From assembly GCA_902611475.1 (NCBI GenBank), contig CACLZW010000002.1, forward strand, positions 43,848 to 107,847: a stretch of 64,000 bases of DNA, written 5' to 3'. The notes below the pieces were generated by a model. It saw nothing but the letters and a program-made list of their open reading frames with translations, was not told the DNA's origin and did no database searches. Every line of letters starts with the position of its first letter. The first letter of the stretch is position 1. Of the stretch, positions 20,043 through 30,044 are shown one piece after another. Position numbers and translations under genes: made by a program. This stretch comes from an uncultured Alphaproteobacteria bacterium (lineage in GTDB: Bacteria > Pseudomonadota > Alphaproteobacteria > Rhodobacterales > Rhodobacteraceae).

Positions 20043-20957
20043 TTATTCTCTTTTTAAGACAACTAATAGTATTCCTGGTGTAATCAAAATTAGGCTCAAC
20101 CAACCATATATTCCTAAAAGTTCACCGAGTATCAGTAACCCTAAAACTGAGCCAATTGGTGGGACTGATGACAATATGGCTGATATTGATGCTGATCCAA
20201 TTTTTTGAGACGCATAGGTAATAAAAAATATGCCTATAAGATTAGGCACAAAACCTTGGTACATCATCTGGAGCACTAAAATTTGGATTGGTGCTTCTGT
20301 TATACCTTTAGGAAGAAAGGCGAAGTAGAGTGGGAGATATATAATTGCATTTATCACCGATCCGCAAAATAGTAATTGGGTCATAGAAATATTCCATAAC
20401 CTACTTAAAACGACATAAATAGAAAAAAATATTGCTCCTATTATAAAGAATAGATCTCCAACCCAGGCATCCGCAAAACTTAATTCAAGCCCATCATACA
20501 CGGCGAGACATCCTCCGAACAAAATAGTTGCTGCTCCTAGTGTTTGTTGGAAAAATATTTTTTGTCTAAGAAGAAAAAATCCAAAAATCAAAGTGAAAAA
20601 CGGCATAAGTCCATTCATAAATATGCCTCCGTGGGACGCTGGTGCGTAAATAAACCCACTAAAAACGCAAAGAATGTAAATTGGTCCAAGTAAAAAAGTA
20701 ATTACTATTATTCTGAGAAAACTCATGGTTCGCCAGGGTTTAAAATATAATACAATTGGTAATGCTATTAATGACGACAGCCCATAACGAAATGCTGCGA
20801 AATCATAAATGGTTAATGTGGAAGAGACGCCTGACCTTGTTACTACCAACCAAAATGACCAGATTAAGACAACCGAGATACCAGCAATTAATCCTAAAAA
20901 ATATTCATTTTTGAGCATCTCTGGAAATCTCTCTGACTTTACAAATTTTTTATACAA
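20043..20957 (-). CDS. EamA/DMT-family permease
   Basis: Ten predicted hydrophobic segments in an EamA-type repeat layout; start may be the Met at 20918. Confidence 0.82.
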   Translation of the reverse strand: MYKKFVKSERFPEMLKNEYFLGLIAGISVVLIWSFWLVVTRSGVSSTLTIYDFAAFRYGLSSLIALPIVLYFKPWRTMSFLRIIVITFLLGPIYILCVFSGFIYAPASHGGIFMNGLMPFFTLIFGFFLLRQKIFFQQTLGAATILFGGCLAVYDGLELSFADAWVGDLFFIIGAIFFSIYVVLSRLWNISMTQLLFCGSVINAIIYLPLYFAFLPKGITEAPIQILVLQMMYQGFVPNLIGIFFITYASQKIGSASISAILSSVPPIGSVLGLLILGELLGIYGWLSLILITPGILLVVLKRE

Positions 20958-21107
20958 TAACCTTAACGATAGGTAAGTGACTCGCTTACTTTTTGATTAA
21001 AAGCAACAAAAAATTATTATTTTAAATGAAAAGCAATTTGCCTATACTCTGATTTTGTAAATAGATTCTTTTTTATTAGAAAGAAGACAAATTTTTGGGA
21101 GAAAGAA

Positions 21108-22283
21108 ATGAAAAAAATTTTTACGACACTCCTAGCTTTATGCCTTTTAAATACTGCGTCTTTCTCTGACGTAAAACTAGGTATAATTTTAGGATTCACT
21201 GGACCCATTGAAAGTTTAACACCAGATATGGCCGCCGGTGCTGAACTGGCAATTGACGAAATAAACAAATCTAAACATTTTAGTATGGGAAAAGTCTCTG
21301 GGGTTAGAGCCGATTCTACCTGTGTTGACTCGGCTGCTGCGACTACGGCTGCAGAAAGATTAATTACTTCCGACAAGGTTAACGGTATTATGGGTGCTGA
21401 CTGTTCTGGGGTTACAACAGCTATTCTTCAACAAGTAGCCATGGCTAACGGAATGGTTATGATATCTCCTTCAGCTACTTCCCCTGCTTTATCCACAGTT
21501 GAGGATAATGGTCTTTTCTTTAGAACAGCACCTTCTGATGCACGTCAGGGTCAGGTAGTAGCTGATATTTTAAAGGAAAAAGGCTTAACTAATATAGCTA
21601 TATCCTACGTTAACAATGACTATGGAAAAGGGTTGGCTGCAAGTATTGAGGAAAATCATAAAGCTGCTGGCGGTACCGTTACAATAAGTGCTCCGCATGA
21701 AACTGACAAGGGAGACTATAGCGCTGAGGTTGGTGCTCTAGCTCAAGCCGGTGGAGACATTTTGGTTGTTGCCGGATACCTAGACCAGGGAGGAAACGGG
21801 ATAATTCAAGCTTCATTGGACACTGGTGCATTTGACATTTTCTTCCTTCCAGATGGAATGATAGGTGAAGGTCTACCAAAAGAAATAGGATCCGGTCTAA
21901 ACGGTTCCATTGGAACAGTTCCCGGGACAGATAGCCCAGGCGCTGCAAAGTTCAGCGATATGGCAACTGCTGCAGGATTCAAGAGTGGGCCATTCGCGAT
22001 GGAATCCTATGATGCCGCTGCACTTATGCTTCTTGCAATGGAGGCTGCAAAGTCTTCAGACAGCCAAGTCTATAAATCAAAAATAATGGACATCGCAAAT
22101 GCTCCAGGAGAGAAAATATATCCTGGTGAACTCGATAAAGCTCTCCATTTAATAGAAGATGGAAAGGATATAGACTATGTTGGTGCTTCCGCCGTTGAAC
22201 TCGTAGGTGGTGGTGAAAGTGCTGGGAATTATGCACAAATAGAAGTACAAAACCAAAAGAATGTTACTGTAGCTTACAGATAA
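21108..22283 (+). CDS. Branched-chain amino acid-type ABC transporter substrate-binding protein
   Basis: Signal peptide, VKLGIILGFTGPIESLTPDMAAGAELAIDEIN, GADCSGVTTAI; followed by LivG/F/H/M-like genes. Confidence 0.9.
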   Translation: MKKIFTTLLALCLLNTASFSDVKLGIILGFTGPIESLTPDMAAGAELAIDEINKSKHFSMGKVSGVRADSTCVDSAAATTAAERLITSDKVNGIMGADCSGVTTAILQQVAMANGMVMISPSATSPALSTVEDNGLFFRTAPSDARQGQVVADILKEKGLTNIAISYVNNDYGKGLAASIEENHKAAGGTVTISAPHETDKGDYSAEVGALAQAGGDILVVAGYLDQGGNGIIQASLDTGAFDIFFLPDGMIGEGLPKEIGSGLNGSIGTVPGTDSPGAAKFSDMATAAGFKSGPFAMESYDAAALMLLAMEAAKSSDSQVYKSKIMDIANAPGEKIYPGELDKALHLIEDGKDIDYVGASAVELVGGGESAGNYAQIEVQNQKNVTVAYR

Positions 22284-22298
22284 TATTATTGTCAAAGG

Positions 22299-22324
22299 CC
22301 CTGGCTTGCTTTTGCTAGCCAGGG
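22299..22324 (+). promoter_or_regulatory. Intercistronic hairpin CCCTGGCT-N10-AGCCAGGG whose 3' arm contains the AGGG Shine-Dalgarno of the next gene
   Basis: Perfect 8-bp inverted repeat, no downstream T-run; AGGG at 22321-22324 upstream of ATG 22334. Confidence 0.7.
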
Positions 22325-22333
22325 TACAATGTA

Positions 22334-23086
22334 ATGATAACTTTAAAAAATATTTCAAAAAGCTTCGGTGGTCTGCAAGCTGTTAGAAACGTGTCTATTG
22401 AAATAAAAAAAGGCACGATTACTGGGCTAATAGGTCCCAATGGTGCCGGAAAAACAACTCTTTTTAATATAATTGCAGGTCTCTATAAAGCAGATAGCGG
22501 TTCAATAGCTCTTGATAATGAAGATATATCGGGTTTGAGATCAGATGAACTATTTGAAAAAGGCTTGCTGAGGACATTTCAAATAGCACATGAGTTTGAA
22601 AATCTTACTGTTAGAGAAAACCTGATGATGGTTCCAAGTCACCAGACTGGAGAAAATATTGTTAATACTTGGCTTTTCGCAAAAAAAATAAAGCATGAAG
22701 AAAAGATAAATTACGAAAGAGCATCTGAAGTTATGAATTTTCTTGGACTGGATCACCTTCAAAATGAAAAGGCAGGAATTCTATCAGGTGGTCAAAAGAA
22801 ATTATTGGAACTCGGAAGGACCATGATGGTGGATGCAAAGATAGTACTTCTTGATGAGGTTGGTGCTGGTGTCAATAAAACCCTTTTGAAGAAAATTTCA
22901 AAATCTATAGCGCGTCTTAACACAGAAAGAGGTTATACATTTTTCATGATTGAGCACGATATTGATTTTATTTCTGAACTTTGTGATCCTATCATTGTAA
23001 TGACAGAGGGATCTGTTCTAACTAGTGGATCTGCCGAAAAAATAAAAAATAATGACCAGGTTATTGAAGCATACCTTGGTGTTTAA
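22334..23086 (+). CDS. Liv-type ABC transporter ATP-binding protein (LivG-like)
   Basis: GPNGAGKTTLF Walker A, LSGGQKKLLELGR signature, MIEHDIDFI. Confidence 0.92.
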   Translation: MITLKNISKSFGGLQAVRNVSIEIKKGTITGLIGPNGAGKTTLFNIIAGLYKADSGSIALDNEDISGLRSDELFEKGLLRTFQIAHEFENLTVRENLMMVPSHQTGENIVNTWLFAKKIKHEEKINYERASEVMNFLGLDHLQNEKAGILSGGQKKLLELGRTMMVDAKIVLLDEVGAGVNKTLLKKISKSIARLNTERGYTFFMIEHDIDFISELCDPIIVMTEGSVLTSGSAEKIKNNDQVIEAYLGV

Positions 23087-23098
23087 AGAGAGATTTTA

Positions 23099-23803
23099 AT
23101 GGCGTTTTTAAATGCAACAGAGATGCTAGGGGGTTATGGAGAAACTACCATTCTAAACAGCTGTACAATATCTGTTAATAAGGGAGAAATTGCAGTGATA
23201 GTAGGCCCCAATGGTGCAGGAAAATCTACAGCAATGAGAGCCATATTTGGAATGTTACGATTAAAAAAGGGTCAAATAATGTTTGACAACCAAGATATAA
23301 CCAATCTTAAACCACAAGAACGAGTTGGACTTGGCATGGGTTTTGTTCCACAAACAAATAATGTTTTCAATTCAATGACAGTATTAGAAAATCTCGAGAT
23401 GGGAGGCTTTTTAAACAATAAGGACATAGATAAAAATATCCAAGATATTTTCTCTCTTTTCCCAATTCTTTACGAAAAAAGATCGCAGACACTAAATGAA
23501 TTATCTGGAGGCCAAAGGCAGCAGGTTGCTGTGGGAAGAGCATTGATGACAAACCCGAAACTTTTGATGCTAGATGAACCGACAGCTGGTGTATCTCCAA
23601 TAGTGGTTAAAGAGCTGTTTCAAAAAATAACAGAAATTTCTTCTAAGGGAATAGCTATATTAATGGTTGAACAAAATGCAAAGCAGGCATTAGCTATTGC
23701 TAATAAAGGGTTTGTATTAGTTCAAGGAGAAAATAAATATACAGATAAAGGTTCATCACTTCTAAAAAATAAAGAAGTCAGAAAAGCATTTCTCGGAGGC
23801 TAG
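23099..23803 (+). CDS. Liv-type ABC transporter ATP-binding protein (LivF-like)
   Basis: GPNGAGKSTAMRA, LSGGQRQQVAVGRALM, LMLDEPTAGVSP. Confidence 0.92.
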   Translation: MAFLNATEMLGGYGETTILNSCTISVNKGEIAVIVGPNGAGKSTAMRAIFGMLRLKKGQIMFDNQDITNLKPQERVGLGMGFVPQTNNVFNSMTVLENLEMGGFLNNKDIDKNIQDIFSLFPILYEKRSQTLNELSGGQRQQVAVGRALMTNPKLLMLDEPTAGVSPIVVKELFQKITEISSKGIAILMVEQNAKQALAIANKGFVLVQGENKYTDKGSSLLKNKEVRKAFLGG

Positions 23804-24814
23804 ATGGATTATTTTAACGCTCTCGCACTAATTATTAATTTCATAGTTATCCCAGGACTTACTTATGGAAGCCAGTTAGCCCTTGGGGCTCTGGGGGTAA
23901 CTCTTATCTATGCAGTTTTAAGATTCTCAAATTTTGCACATGGAGAGCTAATGTCATTTGGGACTATGATATGTATTCTTTTTACTTGGCTAGGTCAAAG
24001 CTACGGTTTTTCATTTTCTTTTTTACCAACTGCGCTGTTGTTTGTTCCAATAGCAGTAATCTTTTGTGTGTTGTATTGCATTGTTATCGAAAAGTTTGTC
24101 TTTTCTTTTTATCGCAGACAAAAAGCCGATCCAATAATAACACTAATTGCATCAATAGGAGTTATGTTTCTAACTGCTGGTCTAATAAGATTCATAATAG
24201 GGCCAGGTGACCAATCTTTTAATGATGGAGTCCGTTTTATTTTTTCGGTCAGAGATTTTAAAAATTTTACTGGATTAGAGCAGGGTTTTGGGTTGAAAAC
24301 CACTCAAGCTCTTACCATTGGAACTACACTTTTTCTAAGTATTTCTCTTTTTTGGTTTCTTAATTCAACCAAAACTGGAAAATCAATGAGGGCTTTTTCA
24401 GATAATGAAGAATTGGCTCTTTTATCTGGAATAGACCCAAATAAGGTGGTTTTAGTGACCTGGATTATAGCTGGATCTCTTGCAACTTTTGCGGGAGTTT
24501 TATATGGGCTAGATAAGATTTATAAGCCTTTCATATTTTTACAAATGCTTCTTCCCATTTTCTCAGCCGCGATTTTAGGAGGAGTTGGAAATCCGATTGG
24601 AGCATTTATCGGCGGTTACATAATAGCACTATCGGAATTAATTGTTACTTTTGCATATAAACGAGTGCTGGGGTATATTCTACCAGAAAATCTTGCTCCT
24701 GATAGTATGATGCAATTTTTAGCTACTGATTATAAATACGCTGTATCGTTCATTATATTGGTAATAGTTTTGATTATTAAGCCAACAGGCATTTTTAGTG
24801 GAAAAACGATATGA
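23804..24814 (+). CDS. Liv-type ABC transporter permease (LivH-like)
   Basis: Multi-TM; LALGALGVTLIYAVLRFSNFAHGELM, GVGNPIGAFIGGYIIALSE. Confidence 0.92.
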   Translation: MDYFNALALIINFIVIPGLTYGSQLALGALGVTLIYAVLRFSNFAHGELMSFGTMICILFTWLGQSYGFSFSFLPTALLFVPIAVIFCVLYCIVIEKFVFSFYRRQKADPIITLIASIGVMFLTAGLIRFIIGPGDQSFNDGVRFIFSVRDFKNFTGLEQGFGLKTTQALTIGTTLFLSISLFWFLNSTKTGKSMRAFSDNEELALLSGIDPNKVVLVTWIIAGSLATFAGVLYGLDKIYKPFIFLQMLLPIFSAAILGGVGNPIGAFIGGYIIALSELIVTFAYKRVLGYILPENLAPDSMMQFLATDYKYAVSFIILVIVLIIKPTGIFSGKTI

Positions 24815-26121
24815 GCTATTGGAACAGGAGATTTACAGTATTTTCAATATTCTTTGCTGCCCTTTTTCTAGTCGGATTTTTTCAGAGCTGGAACGTCGCT
24901 TTTGCGATCTTTAACATTTGCATTATATCAGCTATCATGGCTTTGGGCGTAAATATTCAAGTTGGCTACGCTGGGATATTCAATGCTGGTATTATGGGAT
25001 TCGCGGCTATAGGAGGGCTTGCAGCAGTACTGATATCTCACCCTCCAGTTACGGAAACAATATCCATAGGTGGATTTTCAATACTATTGTGCGGATTGAT
25101 TATTGGACTTGTTGTCGCTATCTGCATCTTACTGAACACGAGAATCCTCTTGTCTAAAATAACTCGAAGGCTATTAATTTCCCTCACAATCATAATAGGC
25201 TTATTTTTCATAAATTTCATAGGCTCTCCCGCGGTAGAACAAATTGAAGCCTTTGAACCGGCTGCAACCGGTTTTCTAGGGGGCTTCGGCATGCCAATAA
25301 TATTTTCATGGATCATTGGAGCAATTGCAGCAGGATTTGTTGCTTGGCTTATCGGGAAAATAACTCTTGGTCTTCGAAGTGATTATCTAGCAATTGCCAC
25401 GTTGGGTATTGCAGAAACCATTATCTATATTCTAAAAAATGAAGATTGGTTAACTAGGGGAGTAAAAAATGTAAATGCTTTGCCTCGACCGGTGCCTTAC
25501 GAGTTAAGCCTTCAAGAAAGTAACTGGTTCATAGAATTTTGTGAAAGATACCAGTTTCCACTCGTTGAAACATCATCAATAATTGTAAAACTTTGCTATT
25601 CATCTTTATTCCTAACAGTATTAATTGTCCTTTTCTCTCTATTTGAAATTGCTCTTAAATCTCCTTGGGGTCGAATGATGCGCGCTATTAGAGATAATGA
25701 GGTATCAGCACGAGCGATGGGGAAAAATATAAAGGCAAGGCATATTGAAATCTTTATACTAGGTTCTGCTGTAGTAGGTCTGGCTGGTGCTATGCTAACA
25801 ACTCTTGAAGGTCAGTTTACTCCTATAGCATATCAGCCGTTAAGATTCACTTTTACAGTTTGGGTTATGGTTATTATCGGTGGAACGGGAAACAACTACG
25901 GTTCTATTATTGGTGGATTCCTTGTCTGGTTCCTATGGGTTGAGGCAGAACCTTTTGGCCTATTTATAGTTGAGTTTGTAACAAGTCCTTTAAGTGAGAC
26001 CAACTCTTTGCGAGTACATCTTATTAACAATGCTGCTCATATGAGGTATATAATGATGGGCCTTCTTCTTCTTTTGGTTTTAAGGTTTTCGCCTAAAGGT
26101 ATTTTTCCAGAAGGCAAATAA
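24811..26121 (+). CDS. Liv-type ABC transporter permease (LivM-like)
   Basis: Multi-TM; NIQVGYAGIFNAGIMGFAAIGG, GLRSDYLAIATLGIAE, SPWGRMMRAIRDNEVSARAMGKN. Confidence 0.92.
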   Translation: MSYWNRRFTVFSIFFAALFLVGFFQSWNVAFAIFNICIISAIMALGVNIQVGYAGIFNAGIMGFAAIGGLAAVLISHPPVTETISIGGFSILLCGLIIGLVVAICILLNTRILLSKITRRLLISLTIIIGLFFINFIGSPAVEQIEAFEPAATGFLGGFGMPIIFSWIIGAIAAGFVAWLIGKITLGLRSDYLAIATLGIAETIIYILKNEDWLTRGVKNVNALPRPVPYELSLQESNWFIEFCERYQFPLVETSSIIVKLCYSSLFLTVLIVLFSLFEIALKSPWGRMMRAIRDNEVSARAMGKNIKARHIEIFILGSAVVGLAGAMLTTLEGQFTPIAYQPLRFTFTVWVMVIIGGTGNNYGSIIGGFLVWFLWVEAEPFGLFIVEFVTSPLSETNSLRVHLINNAAHMRYIMMGLLLLLVLRFSPKGIFPEGK

Positions 26122-26132
26122 GAGAATATTAA

Positions 26133-27041
26133 ATGCAAAAAAAAATTATACTTCTTGATGGTGGAATGGGACAAGAACTTATAAAAAATTCGAAGTCAGA
26201 CCCTCATCCGCTTTGGTCTACATATGTTATGGCAAAGGAGCCAGAACTCGTAAAAAAAGCACATGTAGATTTTATTGAAGCTGGGGCTAGAATTATTACA
26301 CTCAACACATATTCGACAACACCAGAGAGATTAGAGGCTAACAATCTATCAGATAAGTTTAGTTTTTTTCATAAAAAAGCTATTGATTTAGCAAGAGAGG
26401 CAATTGATGACACACAAAAAAATGTACTCATAGCAGGGTGTCTCCCTCCGCTAGTATGGAGCTATCGACCTGATAAAGCGCCTGATTATGAAAAATGCGT
26501 TGAATTGTATTTAAAAATAGTTAGGGAGCAAGAAAATTTTGTTGATCTTTTTATTTGTGAAACAATGGCTTCTATAAAGGAAGCCAAAGCGGCTGTGATG
26601 GCTGCTAAAACTAGTGGGAAAACAATTTGGTGTGGCCTAACATTGGAAGATAATGAAAATTGTGAATTAAGGTCAGGTGAAAAACTAATTGATTGTGTGA
26701 ATGAGTTGCAATCTCTTGGACAACAGGAAATTGTTCTTAATTGCTCATTTCCTGAAGTTATAGATAAAGGAATGACGATTCTTAGTCAAAACTCAAATTT
26801 CTTTGGAGGTTATGGTAATGGTTTCACATCAATAGAACCCTTAAAAACAGCTAGCAACGTCTCCGTGTTGTCAGCTAGAACAGATTTAGGTCCTAAAGAA
26901 TACTCAAACCACGCCCTAAATTGGGCAAACCAAGGAGCGGCTGTTGTTGGAGGTTGTTGTGAGATTGGGCCAAGCCACATAAAATATTTACATGATAGAT
27001 TAATCGAAAACGACTTTCGGATCGTTACTTCCTTAAGCTGA
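26133..27041 (+). CDS. Homocysteine S-methyltransferase-domain protein (MmuM-like)
   Basis: LLDGGMGQEL, NTYSTTPERLE, LNCSFPE and VVGGCCEIGP zinc-thiolate motifs. Confidence 0.88.
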   Translation: MQKKIILLDGGMGQELIKNSKSDPHPLWSTYVMAKEPELVKKAHVDFIEAGARIITLNTYSTTPERLEANNLSDKFSFFHKKAIDLAREAIDDTQKNVLIAGCLPPLVWSYRPDKAPDYEKCVELYLKIVREQENFVDLFICETMASIKEAKAAVMAAKTSGKTIWCGLTLEDNENCELRSGEKLIDCVNELQSLGQQEIVLNCSFPEVIDKGMTILSQNSNFFGGYGNGFTSIEPLKTASNVSVLSARTDLGPKEYSNHALNWANQGAAVVGGCCEIGPSHIKYLHDRLIENDFRIVTSLS

Positions 27042-28523
27042 AGTTCTCGTTTTTTCTATTGCTTTTTTCCAACCCTCATATTTTTTATCTCGTTCGTCTG
27101 AAGAAAGATTGGAAGAAAATTTCTCTTTAAGTGCCCACTCTCTTTCAAACGTTTCCAACTGATTATATAGACCTATTTTCATACCTGCCAACCATGCTAC
27201 CCCTTTTGCAGTAGACTCTTGAATATCGGGTATATTTATCTCTACTCCTGTGAGATTTGCCAAAATTTTCATGGTTGAACTTGATTGGGTCATCCCACCA
27301 TCTACGCGCAACTTTATATGGTCTCTTTCCATCCCATCTACATCTTTTATCATGGCCTCTAGTAAATCTCTTGTTTGAAAACCAACGCTTTCAAGGGCAG
27401 CCAAAGCAATCTCTTCTCTTCCTGTATCTCTTAATAATCCAAAAATTGCTCCGCGTGCATCTGCGTCCCAGTATGGCGCACCTAACCCTGTGAAAGCGGG
27501 AACAAAATAAATATTTTGTTTCTTTGCTTTTGACGCAAGATCTCCAACTTGATCTGCTTTATCTATAATATTAATTGAGTCTCTTAGCCATTGAACAACA
27601 GCACCAGCAATGAATATTGACCCCTCAAGGGCATAACAAATCTTTCCATCTATTTTATATGCTATAGTTGATAAGAGCTTACTTTTACTTAGTACAAATT
27701 CATCTCCAGTGTTCAGTAGGGCAAAACATCCTGTTCCGTAGGTAGATTTAATCATGCCCTTTTGAAAACAAGCTTGGCCTATTGTTGCTGCTTGTTGATC
27801 ACCTGCAACTCCTTTAATCGGAATTGGGGAACCAAGTATTTCTGATGCCATTTCTCCAAAGTCATCAGCACACTCTTTGACACATGGAAGAATTTTTTTA
27901 GGCACATTTAGATCACCGAGAATATCATTATCCCATTCTAAACTCTTGATATTAAATAGCATGGTCCTGGATGCATTGGTTATATCAGTTAAATGACTTT
28001 TTTTATTGGTAAGCCTCCAAATCAAATAGCAATCAATCGTACCAAATAATAACTTTCCAGAATTTGCCATAGTTCTTTCGGGATCATACTTATCTAGAAG
28101 CCACTTAACTTTTGTTGCGGAAAAATACGGGTCGATGAGTAAGCCTGTCTTTTGTTGATAAACTCTCTCTTTCCCATTTTTTTTTAGTTCATTACAAAAT
28201 TCAGAAGTACGTCTATCTTGCCACACTATTGCTTTAGAAAGTGCGTGGCCCGTTTCAGCACTCCATATAGCTGTAGTTTCTCTTTGGTTGGTAATCCCAA
28301 CACTTAAAATTTTTTGCGAAGATATTTTCGCTTCTTTTACAGCATCACGTACTGTAGCAATGACAGTTGCATATATTTCTTCTAGATCATGCTCTACCCA
28401 ACCAGCAAAAGGAAAAAATTGCTCAATTTCCTTTTGAGATGATGCCACTATTTGTAAATCTTTGTCAAAGACTATAGCTCTAGTTGATGTTGTCCCTTGG
28501 TCAATCGCTAGGACGTAACTCAT
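27033..28523 (-). CDS. glpK: Glycerol kinase
   Basis: LAIDQGTTSTRAIVFD, GITNQRETT, GAPYWDADARGAIFG. Confidence 0.96.
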   Translation of the reverse strand: MSYVLAIDQGTTSTRAIVFDKDLQIVASSQKEIEQFFPFAGWVEHDLEEIYATVIATVRDAVKEAKISSQKILSVGITNQRETTAIWSAETGHALSKAIVWQDRRTSEFCNELKKNGKERVYQQKTGLLIDPYFSATKVKWLLDKYDPERTMANSGKLLFGTIDCYLIWRLTNKKSHLTDITNASRTMLFNIKSLEWDNDILGDLNVPKKILPCVKECADDFGEMASEILGSPIPIKGVAGDQQAATIGQACFQKGMIKSTYGTGCFALLNTGDEFVLSKSKLLSTIAYKIDGKICYALEGSIFIAGAVVQWLRDSINIIDKADQVGDLASKAKKQNIYFVPAFTGLGAPYWDADARGAIFGLLRDTGREEIALAALESVGFQTRDLLEAMIKDVDGMERDHIKLRVDGGMTQSSSTMKILANLTGVEINIPDIQESTAKGVAWLAGMKIGLYNQLETFEREWALKEKFSSNLSSDERDKKYEGWKKAIEKTRTSA

Positions 28524-28536
28524 AGTAAGACTTTCT

Positions 28537-30039
28537 CTAATTTAATTTTTCTATGTAGAAACTTAGTTCCCTTATCTGCTTACTCGACAATCGTAACCCA
28601 AGCTTACTTCTTCTCCAAATCAAATCCTCAACACATCTGGTATGCTCTTGATTAATATACCAAAGTACTTCCTTTTCCGTTAGATCGGATCCGAAATTCC
28701 TACCTAAGTCTTTTTTTGCTTGAGCCTTGCCTAAAACTTTTTCAACATCTGTGCCAAATGTTTTAAATAATCTTTCTGCCCAATTTCTATTTAAGAATTT
28801 GTATTTTTTCAATAAGCCTAAAATAAGTTTCTCTTTATCCTCTAATTTGAAATCGCCACCTGGTAAGTGTTTTGTGGCAGTCCATTCCTTTCTTTGTAAA
28901 TTTAATAATGCTGTGATTTTAGAAACAGCTTTTTCAGCCAGTTTTCGATATGTTGTGATTTTCCCTCCATAAACGGTAAGGAGTACCGCTCCTTCCTTTT
29001 CTTCAATTTGAAAGGAATAATCTCTACTAGCATTTCGCGCTTCTACATTTTTGTTTTCGTATAAAGCCCTAACACCAGAGTAATCCCAAACAATATCTTT
29101 TTCTGTTATTTTTTTTTTGAAATAACCTGAAGCAAACTTACACAAATAATCTTTTTCTTCATCGGAACACTTAACTTCGTTACCCATTTTGTGCTCAACT
29201 TCAGTTGTTCCAATTAAGGTAAAATCGTTTTCATAGGGAATACTAAATATTATTCTTCCATCTTTTCCTTGGAATATATATGCACTATCGTGATTAAAAA
29301 GCTTTTTTACGATTATGTGACTTCCTTTTATTAATCTTACCTTTACTTGATTATTTTTATTTTTTTCAAGTTGACTCAGAGAATTAACCCAAGGACCCAT
29401 AGTATTTATTAAGACCTTAGTTTTTACCTCGAATGACCTATCCTTTGATTTAATCGAAACAAGCCAATGACCATTTTTACGTTGAACGTTTGTTACTCTG
29501 GAATAAGAGAATGCTTTTGCTCCTTTTTTTTCTGCATCCAAAATATTTAGTAGTACTAATCGCGAATCTTCCACCCAGCAATCTGTAAATGCTAGTCCTC
29601 TTGTGTAAGATTTGTCCAAACAACTACCAACTGTATTATTTCGCAAATTAATACCGGCACTTTTTGAAAGTTTCGTTGAACCCGCCAAGATATCATAGAT
29701 ATATAATCCAAGCCGTAAAATCCAATAGGGTCTCAGGTTTTTGTTGTGGGGAAGTATAAATTTTACTGGCCAGCTTATATGAGGCATGAGATTAAGGAGC
29801 AAATCACGTTCACGAAGAGACTCTTTTACAAGCCTAAACTGATAAGATTCTAAGTATCTCAATCCACCATGAAATAATTTTGTGGATGAGGAGGATGTTG
29901 CTGAGCCAAAATCACCCATATCGGCCAAACCACACTTATACCCACGGCCTGCAGCGTCTCTTAAAATTCCTGCACCATTTACTCCGCCACCTATAACAAA
30001 AATGTCAAAGTCGTTTTCATCCAATGTTTTTTTCTTCAT
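28537..30039 (-). CDS. glpD: Glycerol-3-phosphate dehydrogenase (FAD)
   Basis: VIGGGVNGAGILRDAAGRG, SSTKLFHGGLRYLE, VYGGKITTYRKLAE. Confidence 0.95.
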   Translation of the reverse strand: MKKKTLDENDFDIFVIGGGVNGAGILRDAAGRGYKCGLADMGDFGSATSSSSTKLFHGGLRYLESYQFRLVKESLRERDLLLNLMPHISWPVKFILPHNKNLRPYWILRLGLYIYDILAGSTKLSKSAGINLRNNTVGSCLDKSYTRGLAFTDCWVEDSRLVLLNILDAEKKGAKAFSYSRVTNVQRKNGHWLVSIKSKDRSFEVKTKVLINTMGPWVNSLSQLEKNKNNQVKVRLIKGSHIIVKKLFNHDSAYIFQGKDGRIIFSIPYENDFTLIGTTEVEHKMGNEVKCSDEEKDYLCKFASGYFKKKITEKDIVWDYSGVRALYENKNVEARNASRDYSFQIEEKEGAVLLTVYGGKITTYRKLAEKAVSKITALLNLQRKEWTATKHLPGGDFKLEDKEKLILGLLKKYKFLNRNWAERLFKTFGTDVEKVLGKAQAKKDLGRNFGSDLTEKEVLWYINQEHTRCVEDLIWRRSKLGLRLSSKQIRELSFYIEKLN

Positions 30040-30044
30040 AAATC

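Noticed and set aside
21679-22236. Minus-strand ORFs (89 and 70 aa) inside the Liv substrate-binding protein gene
   Set aside because: Fully antisense to a confident CDS, low-complexity His/Leu-rich translation, no ribosome site or motif; shadow ORFs from codon bias.
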